Shown: piece by piece, positions 1 to 13,800 of the stretch
Layout: each line of letters opens with the position of its first letter
Numbering within the stretch: position 1 is the first letter of the stretch
Origin: Trichoplax adhaerens
Taxonomy: Eukaryota; Placozoa; Uniplacotomia; Trichoplacea; Trichoplacidae
DNA length: 64,000 nucleotides
Reading direction: 5' to 3'
NCBI RefSeq assembly: GCF_000150275.1
Contig: NW_002060943.1
Location: 8,874,701 to 8,938,700 of the forward strand
Position numbers and translations under genes: made by a program
Notes under the pieces: model-generated
The model's input: the letters and a program-made list of their open reading frames with translations, nothing else
Told to the model about the DNA's origin: nothing
The model's database searches: none

Positions 1-923
1 TATTGCATGATCATTAATTATGTGACAAGTTTGAACCACATCATCTACTTCTTTAGTCTGGCATCTGTAGATCCATAGGCTCAGCGAAGTGGTAGACAAG
101 AGTTAGGAGATAGTTGTACAGCCTTTGTTGAAAGCGCGTAAGGCTTATGTAACTCCACAACAATCGTACAGTCAGGTATGCGATACGCGGTTATAATACA
201 GACGCGCGATACAGGTTTATACCAAATAATCCAATGGTAACAACATTAAGCCATGCATACATTACTGTACAGGGATGTGCAATTGTGCATAGTATGATCT
301 ACAGCATCCATAAGATCTCTTTATCCGCAACGCTGCGTGATTGATTGTTTTCCAGATTCATGTCTGTGTCATGTACATTAGTACAGTACAGTGGAATGAC
401 CAGAAAAATGATAAGCCTCCATGCTTTTTTGCACTGAAAAGTGGTACTGCTGTACTCGTCTTGTACACTGCACAGAGATCGCGAAAGTGCCTCACTTCTG
501 AGTAACCGATATCGGACGAGTTAGCGCTCTAGGTTTTTTTCGTTTATCTGTATGGCTTACATCATCAAGTTACGGCAAAGGTGACGTCCACTGTACTGTA
601 CTCTAACTGTACATATATATAGGTTAGATTTGTATGATATACAGAAACAACATACAAGCCTGAGCTGATATGCATTTTTCATGGTATTTTTCAGATACAT
701 TCACTCACTTTTCTACTACATGGTATCAGTTCCGCTAATACTGCTGCAGTACTGACAAAAGTTAAATTAAAAGTAAATTAAAATAATAATAATCGCATAT
801 TTGAATAAAGAAGAATAATAAAGATATCAGTTTTGAGGCTAATACTTGATTCGAATCTCTGATAGTGATACTGTACTTTCGATCAATCAATGATTTCTTA
901 TTGTTAATTGCGATACTGATAGA

Positions 924-1349
924 GTACAGTACTGTACAATCAGGGACTATTAAACGAACGAGATGGGGCAGGAAACGGTTGTTCGGTATGTTCGCTATAC
1001 TAATAAATCAATAATGTGGAGGCTGATTATTCAATTGGTCATTTCAATTGTATCGCATATCTGTAAACGGTACACTATACTGTATGCGATTGGCGTCAAA
1101 AATTAGCTGCTATTATCCTACTACCTTGCTGTAAGTTGGTTTTATGCAGTATGGTATACAGTTTCAATGTTTCATCGGTAGCATATAGTACAACGACCGA
1201 AAAAATGATAAGCCCTCCAAATTAGTTTACTTTACGCTATGGTCGTTTCCTGTTCCGTTTCTTTCTTTTTCTTTCTTTAGTCATTCGGACTACTACAGTA
1301 GATATACTGTACAGTACTGTACTATGCAGTGTACTGTACAGTACTGTAC
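924..1349. repeat. Three copies of a 14-base perfect GTAC palindrome
   Basis: The self-complementary 14-mer GTACAGTACTGTAC occurs at 924-937, 1309-1322 and 1336-1349, embedded in further half sites (GTACTGTAC and GTACAGTAC). A fourth exact copy is at 44907-44920. Single copies could arise by chance in a genome fond of TAC/GTA, but three in about 430 bases is a local cluster. It could be a dispersed repeat, a cruciform-prone element or a dimeric-factor site; the sequence does not decide. Confidence 0.75.
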
Positions 1350-1568
1350 AGCATACAGTGTACCGTACGATTGTCATCATTGAGTAACCACGGTATATCG
1401 ACTTCTATTGTACAGTGTACACTGTACAGTACATTATTTTGACGCTTAACCAATCAAAATCTATCTTTTGAGAAAACGCATCACGTGCAAAATCCAAACA
1501 AATTATATTATTTAATGTCATATTATTATATATTACCTATATATATTATATTGTCATATGTCACGATA

Positions 1569-1589
1569 TATATGTCACCGTGACATATA
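1569..1589. repeat. Perfect 10-base inverted repeat around one central base
   Basis: TATATGTCAC is followed by a single C and then by its exact reverse complement. The core ATATGTCAC also occurs just upstream at about 1555 as a direct copy. The arrangement suits a hairpin or a palindromic binding site in the upstream region of the first aminopeptidase gene, though it lies over 1 kb from the start codon. Confidence 0.6.
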
Positions 1590-2756
1590 CTGTATATTAT
1601 ACAGCGAGTATAACAGCACGATAATTAAGGGTTAAGAAGGCGTAATCATATAAATATTGTATACCTTTCGCTAAATACAGTACTGTACTGGCACATAGGA
1701 TTGGCTACTAGGCCCAGTCATTCCTCTGTGATGTATCCAAAAATGCTGCTAAAATGGCGTTATATCTTCGTTATACTTGTCCAAACAAATTTACCATATT
1801 TTAACGATATTAACGAAGATCTAAAACGATGTTCGGCGCAGAATATCTCTAGCTAAATATGTCAGGTGCACGCCCGTGCACTCCGAAAATCTTGGTTAAT
1901 GACTTTGTTAACACTTAAATTAACTAATCAATTATTCACAGAATCGCAGCCTAAAAAAATCTGGTTGAACTATCGACGATAAGTTCTTGTAACTCTACTA
2001 CTGCTTCTATTGTTATATTGTCAAGTGGTGGTTAGTTTCTTATCATAAAATATTGCCCAACATTGTCAGTAAAAGAAAAAACAAATTAGTTTTAAATTAA
2101 ATTTATATTGATAATAACAATGTACCCAGATAAATAGGCCTGACCAATGACAGTATTATCAAAACAATGGTTGCTATTGTTGCTTCCGTCTATTCGAACT
2201 TTCCAATTCTAATTGCCTTCGGGCAAATATGGTTAAATGAATTCGACGGCAGAATACATTGATAGACTGACAATGATACAATGCTGGACTTTGCAATGAG
2301 TATATGGCGTCCGAAAATAAAGGATACAATCAATGCAAACTCAAATAAGCTTAACAGTGAAAAGCTACTTCTTTGTTCATTTAATATACTGTACTGTATA
2401 TATAATGGCGTTCATCAACGACGACGGCTTTGCTCTTATTATATATTATTTATCCAGCAATAATTACAATACTTTTGATCGTCCCCTACTTCAAGAAGAT
2501 TAGCCACCTGAATATTACTTCAATATCACAACATTTGCATCCTTCTTCCTTTCTATCTATTTGATAGGGTTAACGATTCAGGAAATTATGTTGTAACTAT
2601 TACTATCCAGGCTAATAATAATATACGCTGGTAAAGTGGAAAGCAAATCCTATACAGTATATTAGGACAATCTTGGACATTTTTTTCCATCCGTGGATGG
2701 GAAACTAATGATATTGATTCTTCCAGAAATAGTCATCGCAGAACGAAAGACTGAAG

Positions 2757-5700
2757 ATGATTGAGAAAGATCGACAACAATCAGAGAAAACTGACATTAG
2801 CAAGGAGGACAAAATTATTATTATCAAGCGGTTGCCTTGCAGCAATACTCGATGGATTTTAGCGATAACAATCGTAGTCCTTTTAATTGCTATAATTGGC
2901 TTGGTTGTCGGACTAATACCGAGGTCCAGTTCTCAATCTCAAGTTGGTACACAAATTGTTACAACAGTTTCAAGTATTAAATCCACCATACAAACACAAT
3001 CATCACCGTCTAAAATTACGTTTCCTACAACATTACCAATTAACACCAGAAAACCTACCGATGACTACAATACAATTCCATCTACTCCCGACCGTGTTAG
3101 CACTCATGCTCCCATTACAAATCCAATTCCAACTTCCAAGTATCCTGCTATGAACAATCCCCGTTTACCGAAACAAATTATACCTGTTCAGTATTGGTTT
3201 CAACTCGAGATTAACGTTAAAAATTTAAACTTTTCCGGTTATAACATTATCGAATTAAACGTTACATCACCCACGAAATTAATAATTGTTCATGCTAAGC
3301 AGCTAACAATGACTGCAGTTCCTCAAGTATCTAATACTCGTGTCGCGACGGCTAATACAATCTATTATCCCGTCAAAGAACACGGCTACTACTTTCCCAA
3401 TCAATATTATTATGTGGCATTGAAAGATTCTCTGAATGTTGGCATTTACTATATTAAATATCAATTTCAAGCACCTTTAAGTCGTGATTTTCGGGGATTA
3501 TACGCGTATCATTACACAAGACAATCTGATCAACTTAAAATGTAAGTATGCCTACTAAGTTTTTTCCTAGCTAAGTTTATGAACCGTACTAGCAGTATTT
3601 AACATCCCCATTAATCAGAAATTTTAGACTTTTATGAGTTTTGTAATCAAGCGCCACAATTGTTTTAAAATATTTGCACTAAAATATTCACTAAACATCT
3701 AAAATTTCAACCACCCAACCGCTTATACATTAGTTTCGTGTTGCTATGCGTTAGAATCAGTCGAAAAAAATCTGAAATCTAATAGGTCAATTGATACAGT
3801 TAAGAAAACCGTATCTGACATTGGGTATCATAAGGGTATGAAAGATTAGCCTTGAATGCATACGCGCATTTAATATGTATTTAATATGCATATATTCTGT
3901 AAACAATGTCTTAACTACAATTCAGATTGAAATCCTTAATCAAATAAACAATAGATTGCCTCATTAACTTTTGTTAATCTGATAATTTAACGCCTAAATC
4001 GGTCATATCATTAATGATTTTACGTAATTTAATGGCTTAATGGAGGCCTTCTGCAATAGATTCTGATAAAATAATAAAACTGAATATACGTACGTATACC
4101 CGTAAATACATTTAGCTTCTCAACTTTGTTATAACTTACTTTTTTTCATTTCTACTTTCCATAAATCATTTTTGTAATACGTTCTATTTCTGTGCGATTT
4201 TTAGTCTTCCTATTGATATTTATGTCCTCTGCCAATGTCAAACACCTTCCAATTAAGCTATTATGACCTTAATAATATGTATGCCTTCACTAATGATGTT
4301 TATTCTAGATGGGCAGTAGCAAGTCAATCTCAACCTAATTATGCCCGAAGAATAATTCCTTGCTTTGATGAACCATCCTTTCCGGCTGTCTTCGTTGCGA
4401 GTGTAATCGTATCGATGGACTATAGTGCAATATCAAATACTGAAATCCTAGATATACAGCCTTACAGCGTGAACAAGATTCGCATTAGATTTGATCGTAA
4501 GTCAATCGGCGTAAAGTTGTTAAAATTAACAATGTAACAATAATAATTATTACACTCAAATAGCGCCATCAATCATGATAATATCCCCTTATTATATAGG
4601 GATTAAAGCTTCAGTAATTTTTTTTCTCGAAAATATTTAATCATAAGCGATGAAGATTATCCTAACATAATTACGTTATAATATAAATCACAGTTGGATA
4701 CCTTTATCACATATTCATCTTAGAATAAAAGCCAATTATAGTTTATCTATTCAATCTTGGCTACCATTAACCTTGACCTTCCAATTTTGTATATGTTGTT
4801 TTGGACGAAGCTGTACTGAACAATATTAATGAATTATTTATTACATCAGCTACTCATCGTATGCCAAGTTACTTTCTAAGTATCATTGTTCATAATTTCC
4901 GCCGGATTCAACAAAAAACCAGGGCCGGATCCTCGGTATGTTACAATAAATTTTAGTTTTAATTATTATGAAATAACTATGAAACTTATTATCATTATAA
5001 TTACCATTCAAATCCTGTCCTCAGATTCGTATTTGGGCTAGAAGAGCAATCTACCAAGACGGGCAAAATGCTTTGACTGCAGCCGTAAATATAACGAATT
5101 ATTTCGAAAAAATACTAGCTATTAACTCTCCCTCAAATAAACAAGGTAAGAAAATAATACTGATTTTAAGAATTATTACTTTAGATAGATTGAAATAATT
5201 GGTTCTCAGGATTGTGCTGATAGAACTATGGATATGCAGATGTATTATGAATAGCTTGCGCTTTTACTTTTGAGTAACGCGTACACTTGTAAAAATAAAT
5301 CAAACTGACGATACGTTGAACATTTCATTAGATCATGTGGCACTTCCTACATTTACTGCAGATACCACCGCAAATTGGGGAGTCCTAATTTATCGGGAGG
5401 ATTTTTTACTTGATAACAATTCCTACTCTTCGTCAAAACAGCAGCAACGAATTGCAGTTACTGTTGCCTATCAAATTGCGCAAATGGTAATATATATTAC
5501 ACCGAAAATAATTGTTTCAAACTGTGAAATTGACATTCGGCAATCTATTTTCATATTAGTTTCAGTTTCTTTGTTTGACATTTACAGATTATTTACAATA
5601 TTCCTCTTAATTAATAAAAAAAATATTATGAGTGTAGCCACCTTACCAGACTAAAGAGTTTTAACGATGTTAAACTATATTTACAGTGGTTTGGAAGCTT

Positions 5701-8700
5701 ACTAACAATTCGTAAATGGAACGATTTATGGCTTCCAGAATCACTCAGTTGCTTCTTCGAAATAGTTGGAGCAGCATATTACCAGCCTACATTCCAACTA
5801 GTAAGTATAGAAATCATAACCTACAATGTATGCTGTATTTCATAATTCTCACATAACATTACTTCAAAGCCATATCATGGAATCGATTATACTCAAAGAA
5901 TATGTTTATTGTAACCTATGGTTTATCAAATGACGGTTTACAATAGCAGAAATACCGAATTAAAGTGTTAAACTTTATTTACAATATTTTGGTGGGATCT
6001 ATCCCTTCGTATATCACAGCATACAATAAATTTGTTACTATAAATTATCTGATGATGTTGCTTTGGGATCTAATTATGCTTAATCTTGCAGATGGGTCAA
6101 TTCATTGTCGATCATGTTCAGTTAGCTCAGAGAACAGAAGGAGTGCTTAATTCTTACCCCTTAGTATCGGCAACGGAGCATTCCCTGACGTTTTCGGATC
6201 CTATTTATTGCCATAAGGTATCATATTTTTTAAGCAATTAAAATAAAGTTATTTCAGAACATAAACAAATTTAATTAATTTAATTTAAATAGTTTGAACA
6301 ATATCGTAAAAGTTTTGATTTAATATATCATGAAGAATGATACTATAATTTTTAGATTTACGTATAACTCTGCATTTTTTATTATTAGCTGTCTACTTAT
6401 GTTAATCGTAATCATGTTTGTTATCAGGGAGCTGCACTATTTCGTATGTTGCAAAATTACATAGGCGATACCGATTACCTACTTGGAATTACGGTTGTTA
6501 CATTATTCTATAGATCAAGTTTGATATAATCTCTTTAATTTTACAATTTATCATAAGCCAAATTATGCGATCTTCTAGATCAACCATTCTAGTAAAGATT
6601 TGACAACTCATGTGACGTAAAGTAAATTAAGGTATGAATTTCTCATAGGATTACTTGAAGTATCACGCATATCGATTCGCGAATGCTGCTTCCTTATTTA
6701 ATGCATTGACTAAGGTGAGTAAATATATTGGTACGAGACATGAACGCTTGCGTATAGTCTCGATAACCGTTGTTGCGAACGCTTTACTATTAAAGTATAT
6801 TAGATGTAGAAACCAATATAGGCTGTTCGGAGCTATTTATGACTCTCCTGAATTTAAGATTTCAGCTTATCGATGCAATATAACTGTCGCTCATATTGAG
6901 ATTAAGAATTACATAAAAATCTAGATTAATATACATTACAGTACCGTATTTCACACACTTTAGCTAGAAAACGATCAGTTAAGATAATGATGTGCATGTA
7001 AGTAGTACGGTAATATATACGAATTCCAGCATAGGCAAAACAGCTCAGTGATAAATAATCGTGCTGTATTAATAGCACTAGTATGATGTTGCTATAATTT
7101 CATTATGTGTGGTTAAGTAACTAAACTGTCATTCCTGATTGAATAATGTTAAGGGTAAGGCTTATCTTAATACATCTACGTCCAATTCCCTTAGGCAACT
7201 AAGCACCAAAAAAATGTAGCTAATTTCATGCACCCCTGGATAACTCAAAGAGGCTATCCCATAGTTATAGTCCAGCGAGATCCACAAAATATTGACGGCG
7301 CCATTTTAACTCAGCTTCCATTTACTTCGTCAGTTTGGTCTAAAAACAGGTATTTTCAAATTTAATCAGATTATCCGTTTTCTGTAATCATGTTATATAA
7401 TTGAATATAATTGAATACAAACATAACCAAATTTTAATACTTTAAATTAAGGCAGAGCTAAAGTCTACATTTAAAGATAACTATTTCATTTATACTACAT
7501 TCTTTCAATTGCTCACATTAAAGTATTTTAATATTGCATTTTAGTGATGGATGGCACATTCCCTTCACTTGGTATTATGGAAGCTCTCCCAATAATATCT
7601 ATCAAAAAGTAATTAACAGGACCTCAGGTATCATGATCTAATTATTATATCAATCTACTTTTAATTAAATATATACTGGCAATGTCCTATAGTCCAAGTA
7701 CATCTATTTATAATATAGACTTTTATTATAGCTACTAAATAAAAATAAAATTTTAGTAGTATCACATACAAGCATGGCTATTACCTAAAACCTTGATACG
7801 ATTATAGCTTTTATAACACATTATCTGATTTTATTCCAGCAACTACTAAGATTTCTTGGCCCAGAAATACATGGATTAAAGCAAATTTTAATCAGTATGG
7901 ATACTATCGCGTAAATTATCCGCTATCAAATTGGCACGCTATTTCATCTGCTCTTCAGTCTAATCCTCATGTAAGATAAAAAATCGAAGTTACATAACAA
8001 GTTACGATCTTGTTAAAATTCTATCGATCTATTTACGAAGTTAACTCTGATTTTTATAACAGCAAATGACGAAATTAGATATCTCCAGTTTAATGGATGA
8101 TGCTTTTGAGCTTGCCAGGTAAGATAATCTATTATTTCGCTAACCAAGAAGTTTAGTGAGTGCTATTAATTACTTCTCTAGAAAATATTTACTGGACTGT
8201 TTAAATAGTCACATAGTATATTGTAAAGTATGGTCAGTAAATTAAACCAATATCAATCTTCCTAATTTTGATCAGATATAATTATTTCACTAAGAGAATA
8301 GCTAAGTTACAAATTATCACGTTATTTTTATTGGTAGATAAGATACGACTTGACTGATACTGATAAATGAGGTGTAAGAAAGTACAGCATAACGTTTCAG
8401 AATTAAAAATTAAACCATCTTTAAATATTTTTAGTTTGCGAAATTTAAGCTACTCAATTCCGCTTAATATGACCAAATATTTAAAACAAGAAACTACTTA
8501 TTTGCCTTGGAAAACAGCCAATGTACATATGATGAATATCATGCAAGCATTTCTACTTCGACCATCGTACAATGCGTTTAAGGTAATTCTTCAATTAAAA
8601 CGTGTTTCATATGCTAGTATCCTATTTAATATTTACGCCATTGGTATAGTTTAAAGTGTCATAACTAGTGCTTTCTCGTTAAGTCTTTAGCTGAGTTTTA

Positions 8701-10897
8701 AATGATCATCAGGACTTGATAGCTACCGTATACTATTGCACGTCTAAGAATCATTTATCATTGAATGTACATTTTCTTTTTATTCTAGAACTATTATACG
8801 AAAATTTTAACACCCGTTATCACCGTGGTTGGTTATCAAGATACAGGACATCATAACCATAAGTAACTAGCTCGCTTAATTATTTAATATCTTGATTTTA
8901 TTTTTAACTAACAATGACTCAGTTGGTCTTAACTGATAATAGTAATAGAAATATTTTTGCTATAATAATGACATTTATGAATTCGGATGATAGATTACTC
9001 CGATCTCTCGTCGTTAATTCAGCCTGTTTACTTGGCAATCAATCCTGCATTAATTATGCTTTAACAATGTTCAGAAATTATATGAATAATCCTGCAAACA
9101 CAGCGTAAGAGTTAATTTCTACGAGATACGACCTTTGCAGTAATGATTAAATTATTGCGCAATAGATATTTATTTAGTGTATAGAGTTATTTCATGCCTC
9201 AAATAATCTTCTCTAGAATTCCAGCAAATCTGCGATCGGTGGTATTCCGTTATGGTATTCGATATGGTGGAGATGCAGAATGGAATTTTCTCTATAACCA
9301 TTTCAAACATGCTTCAAATCTGAACGATAAAATTAGAATGATGCGTGCGCTATCATTTTCAACCCAGAAAGCTAATCTTCAAAGGTAAGAAGCGATTCTC
9401 CCCTATTGTTACTATATCAACAACTATTGTGATAAAATAAAACACCTGAAGATGTAAAGTACAGTAGAGAGACTTTATAGTTTTTGCATAGCTACTGTAT
9501 ATATTATTATCAATAAGTAATGTACAAACAAGAACTAGGGTGCTTTTCTGATATGTACATTTGTGACTTTTTACTAGATTCTGAGGGTAACGTTGAGACT
9601 AACATTTTTTTCCTAAATACTGCAATATTAAGATAAGACTGAATCTCAGAAGTATAGTGTATGGTTAAATTACTGTAAGCTAATATTGCCGTGTGGATTA
9701 TATCCAGTCTCTAAATTTACATTAATTAATTTTGGAGGGCTTTATACACTAATCATATAATTAAAAATTACAAAAGCTTCAATTTATTTAATTAACACCC
9801 AATTAATATAAAATAGACGTTGTAAAATTGTTTATACACAGATTACGTAAATATATCAACTATATTTACGGTATTTAAATAAATACTATTGCAATACCTT
9901 ATTTCATGAATGGCTATCTTTTAGTTAACATGTACGGTAGTATTCAAAAATACAGAAAGTTTGACAGAGCAAACAAAATTGTACTAAACTGTAAAGTAAC
10001 ACGCTCGGAAAAAATTTACATTAATGTAATTAAAGGCGATTACAGTATGTCGAAGATATGACATAAGCTGAAGACGAGCGAAAATATTTTTACGCTAGCA
10101 TTCAGTTCATTATATTACGGACGTAAATAGGCCTGTATGTAAAGAAATTTAAACTCATATATGGAGTAAATCAGTTTAGCTGTAAGAAATTTAGGCTATT
10201 CGATATTATCGCTTAGCTATTTATCTATTATTAATAATATAATTTGATATGCGACAGTAATGCGTATATATTCGCACATTATTTTTATCTTAGGTACCTG
10301 AACGATTCTATCGCAGATACACTGAATCCATCATACACACTAACAATACTTGACTGGGTAGCTCAGCAAGATATTGGAAGGAGCATAGCTTGGAATTTCG
10401 TACGGGCTAATAAAAAATATTTTATGAACAGGTTAAACGGGAAAACAGTTCTCATATGATAATCTTTACGTTGGAGGATATGCAGTAATTTTCGGTTATC
10501 GTTCTCATTAATAGTAATTGCTAAATGACAATCTTTTTTAGATTTGGTACCGTAAGGGTCCCAACAGCGTCTATTTCTAAGCACTTTAATACTCAATTTT
10601 TATTCAATCAGGTCGGTAATAAATGCTTTAGAAATGGAAAGCGAATCTTTTAATTTCATCACAACATATCGATTTCTAATTGTAGTAGTACCATGTAGTC
10701 AAGTTGATGTAGTATTGATCTTGCACTCTTTCATATTGAAGGTACAACAATTTATGACAGCTAACCCCGACAAAAAGGTTAATGAATTTCCACTTCCTAA
10801 GAAACAAACGATTCTTTTTAAGGTGCAAAAGAATATTGACTGGCTTCAGCACCACGAGACAACTTTGCAAAAGTGGTTCAATGACAACCTCAAATAG
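2757..10897 (+). CDS. APN-A: M1 aminopeptidase-like type II membrane protein, predicted pseudoenzyme (20 exons)
   Basis: Exons: 2757-3541, 4309-4496, 4850-4935, 5025-5145, 5332-5486, 5687-5800, 6092-6217, 6428-6493, 6649-6714, 7195-7349, 7545-7627, 7840-7970, 8063-8118, 8435-8582, 8789-8862, 8994-9104, 9217-9384, 10294-10431, 10542-10611, 10742-10897. All phases join; 2997 bases code for 998 residues. A short cytoplasmic tail is followed by one transmembrane helix (about residues 33-54), a Ser/Thr/Pro-rich stalk to about 130, the M1 N-terminal beta domain, PCFDEP at 279-284, the peptidase-like domain and an ERAP1-type helical C-terminal domain. The catalytic signature is gone: HExxH reads YQIAQ (440-444), GAMEN reads DTTAN (404-408), and the catalytic Tyr position is Cys523 with Tyr522 next to it. 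Only the distal zinc Glu (Glu463) remains. No frame is broken, so this is a maintained gene, most likely an inactive binding or regulatory paralog. The weakest splice choices are exons 3, 8 and 15. Confidence 0.92.
3542..4308 (+). other. Intron 1 of APN-A
   Basis: The intron opens GTAAGT and closes TTCTAG, in phase 2. No nested gene is seen. It separates the exon coding for the tail, membrane helix, stalk and first beta domain from the exon carrying PCFDEP. The same boundary is kept in all four aminopeptidase genes of the window, and the intron there is always among the longest. Confidence 0.8.
9385..10293 (+). other. Long intron 17 of APN-A, no nested gene seen
   Basis: A 909-base phase 2 intron within the helical C-terminal domain. 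The content is AT-rich unique sequence with a few GTAC half sites. The equivalent intron in APN-B is only about 250 bases, so it has expanded or shrunk since the two genes split. Confidence 0.7.
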
Positions 10898-13800
10898 TTT
10901 AATTTTAAATTAACTTCAATTTTAAACATGGTATTATTTATTTATTCATTTAAGCACATAGAACAGTAAAGACTGATACTTATGCCAGAATTTGGCTTCA
11001 ATAATATTTATTCTTACTCCTTATTCGATACTCCATTATTGAATGTAATATTTATCGTACTTCTATGAGTATTCTATTCCAAATAATATATTATTGTTTC
11101 TGTATGATTTATGCAATTCTTTCCAAATTTTAATAGCGCAAGTTACTGTGTAACAGCCACTTAGCATTATAAATTCCAATATAAAATTTTGTTTTATTTT
11201 GTTTCAAGAGTATGTGTACTTATCGTACAGCACATTATGTGATTCATTGTGCTGCACATTACGTGATTCATCCCTTCAATATTGCATTGTATAGTAAAAT
11301 AACTACGTAAAATAATAATACCTCATACGACCAAGATTAATGCTGTACAGCAAATCTAAAGTTTGTATGCAATCGTTAAATATTATCTAATCAGCTTTTA
11401 CAAAAATATATCAATATAGCCATTTACAGTTGCGTTGCTATACGATAAGTTTTGTGCATATTCTTTGCTCTTGTGCCTATGCTTGTATATATATACACAT
11501 TAGTGTGTGCTGGTATGATAATATGAAAATGGATAAAATCTTAACTACGATTGATTGCCATTTATGTATCTACATATTTATTGATCATTTATAATCCAAA
11601 ATATTATGACTTAAGTGCTACAACCATTATCAAGTTGTTACAGTATCAAACAAGTTTGCAGTTATACCTTTATCAAATGTTACCAAATAAAGTATGTATC
11701 AGTTATTGCAGTAAATGCAATTGTAATAACGCTAAATTTTCGATGTCTCCCAAGCTTTAAGCTATATGCAACGTAACCCTATTTAATACTTGGGTAAATG
11801 AATACACTGATTCAATCTAGCAGTAAAATACTCAAGAAAAGATAATAATATCATAAACACGGGGAAAAATAGAAATGATAAAAAGTTTAATGTGCATGCT
11901 ATTGAATATTGCAAGAGCCAATAACAAAAAATATAAAATTGTTAATCGAATACACAAGTAAAATAGCCTGTAAAGTAGATTAAAATACTTGATTAGAGTA
12001 TCGCTAGTATACATTGTAGTAAGACAGAGACTAGTGAAAGATAAGAGAGAAGGACGGAGCGCTCATCCCTCTCCATCAAGAAAGGAGTCTTGCAGTACAA
12101 CTATTAAAATCAATTTCATTGGAATGGTGATCTGCTAATATTATTAGGCTAAAGGTCTTTTCTTATTAATTATATCCTCAAAGAATCAATTAAGCCATTT
12201 CATTGTGATGAATATTCTCCTAAATACCTAACCAATTTAATACGGTATCTATTACACTGACATGTAAGGGCTCTATTATAGTGTCAATAAATTCGATCAT
12301 TTAACTAATTGTCTTATAGTGCGCTGATATATGGTAAACGTCTTAATGATAATTATGGATTTCTAACACTGCTAATAAAATTATAGTATCGTAAAGTATT
12401 CCTGATATAACGAGTAGGAAGTACGCGTACACGTATATTCAAGATTAATTTAGCTTGAATCATATGGGATCACATTACAGACATCAATTAGTCGATATAA
12501 TAGTACCATAGTGTGATTTAATTAAATTATTGATAACCTAATTACGTACACAAATCCATAAATATAAACCCTAGTTATCCTAAATCTTATTCCAAGATCA
12601 TATTATGAATGAGGTTACAAACTTTTTGTAATATGCACGTATTAAGTAGCAATTTCTACATACGAGCATACTGGCTTATATACTGCATTAATGTTTGTCT
12701 TTAAGTAGCTATAAATTATTTCATTATCACTATTATTTGTAGTAATGCAATAGTAAACTTGCTCTAAAATGGATTTTGCTCTTCACTAGGCTAATTAAAT
12801 GCTTCAAGAATACGATAATATAAATTGAATATCCATATAACCATTCACTATCATTCCTATTAATGTATGAATTCCTTAAGAATACTGACAAACAGAATGC
12901 TGTAATGTAACAAAATTCGCTGATGATTAATTTGTATTTGACTGCATATGTAAATAAAGAATTACTAAAATTACTAAAATTACTCTACCGAAAGTATCTT
13001 TACAAGCTGTACAGTATAGTATAAGGTATTAATTCCAAAGTGATTCCAACATGACAGTTCCTGGCTTAATCTTACGTTAAGTGTGATATTTCGGAAGGTT
13101 GAGAGTTCGGCATTAGTCGCAATAAAGCACAATTGAATAGTTAACCAAAGAGTAACCTTTATTGAGCTAGTGTAAGAGAACAATCGTGTAAGATTATCGT
13201 GCGAGTAAGGACGTGACTAGTCGAATAACTATAGTAGTGTAGAATGGGTAAAGCGTGCAAGCTTACCGTGTAACTACCAGAACTAACTAACGAGATAGAC
13301 GAAAGAAGATAGCTTTTATAATGTTCCTTAGGAGCACAGCAGGAGGAAATTATTTATAGGCGCGAATGATTCATGAAAATAGGTTACTTCTGTGTTAACG
13401 CTAATGCTACGGTATAAGTTAGCTAGAGTACAAGATATTTCCACTGAGTAAATTGTTAAATATAGATCATACATATTTAGAATTGTGTTACGGTCTTAGA
13501 ATTACGCTACAGTCTAGTGAAAACGAATACTTTTACTAAAAATAGACTATATCGTATTTAGAAGTAAACACTACATTAAGCGCCTTTATTTTATGAATTT
13601 ATTGTGGTTAACAGCCGTTTATTGATCCTCAGCGGAATAATCGCTAACTGCTTATTAATGGATATTTTAGCGCTATCAGCCATTCCTACTTCGCTTTTTT
13701 CTAAAGCAATAATACTTCCTGGATACGACGACCAATAGTTTTGTACCTGTAATTGTTATTATTAAAGGAAATAGTTGATCACGAAATGACCGATTGTCAG

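Larger units (their letters stand above)
1..2756. other. 5' intergenic region rich in GTAC palindromes
   Basis: No convincing exon is seen before the start of the first aminopeptidase gene. The stretch is AT-rich and studded with short GTAC-containing palindromes, densest at about 920-940 and 1300-1440, plus a near-perfect inverted repeat at 1569-1589. A 60-codon ORF at 2281-2463 has no recognisable domain or splice context and is treated as chance. The proximal promoter of the first gene must lie in the last part of this region, but I cannot place a TATA box or start site. Confidence 0.6.

Noticed and set aside
8367-8654. 95-codon ORF within APN-A
   Set aside because: Only 8435-8582 is coding, as exon 14; the flanks are intron read-through.
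10634-10897. A separate 87-codon gene overlapping the end of APN-A
   Set aside because: Its second half is simply the last exon of APN-A (from 10742); the first half is intron.
12980-13183. 67-codon minus-strand ORF with a signal-peptide-like start
   Set aside because: The apparent Met is a TTG codon, no downstream exon fits, and no domain is visible.
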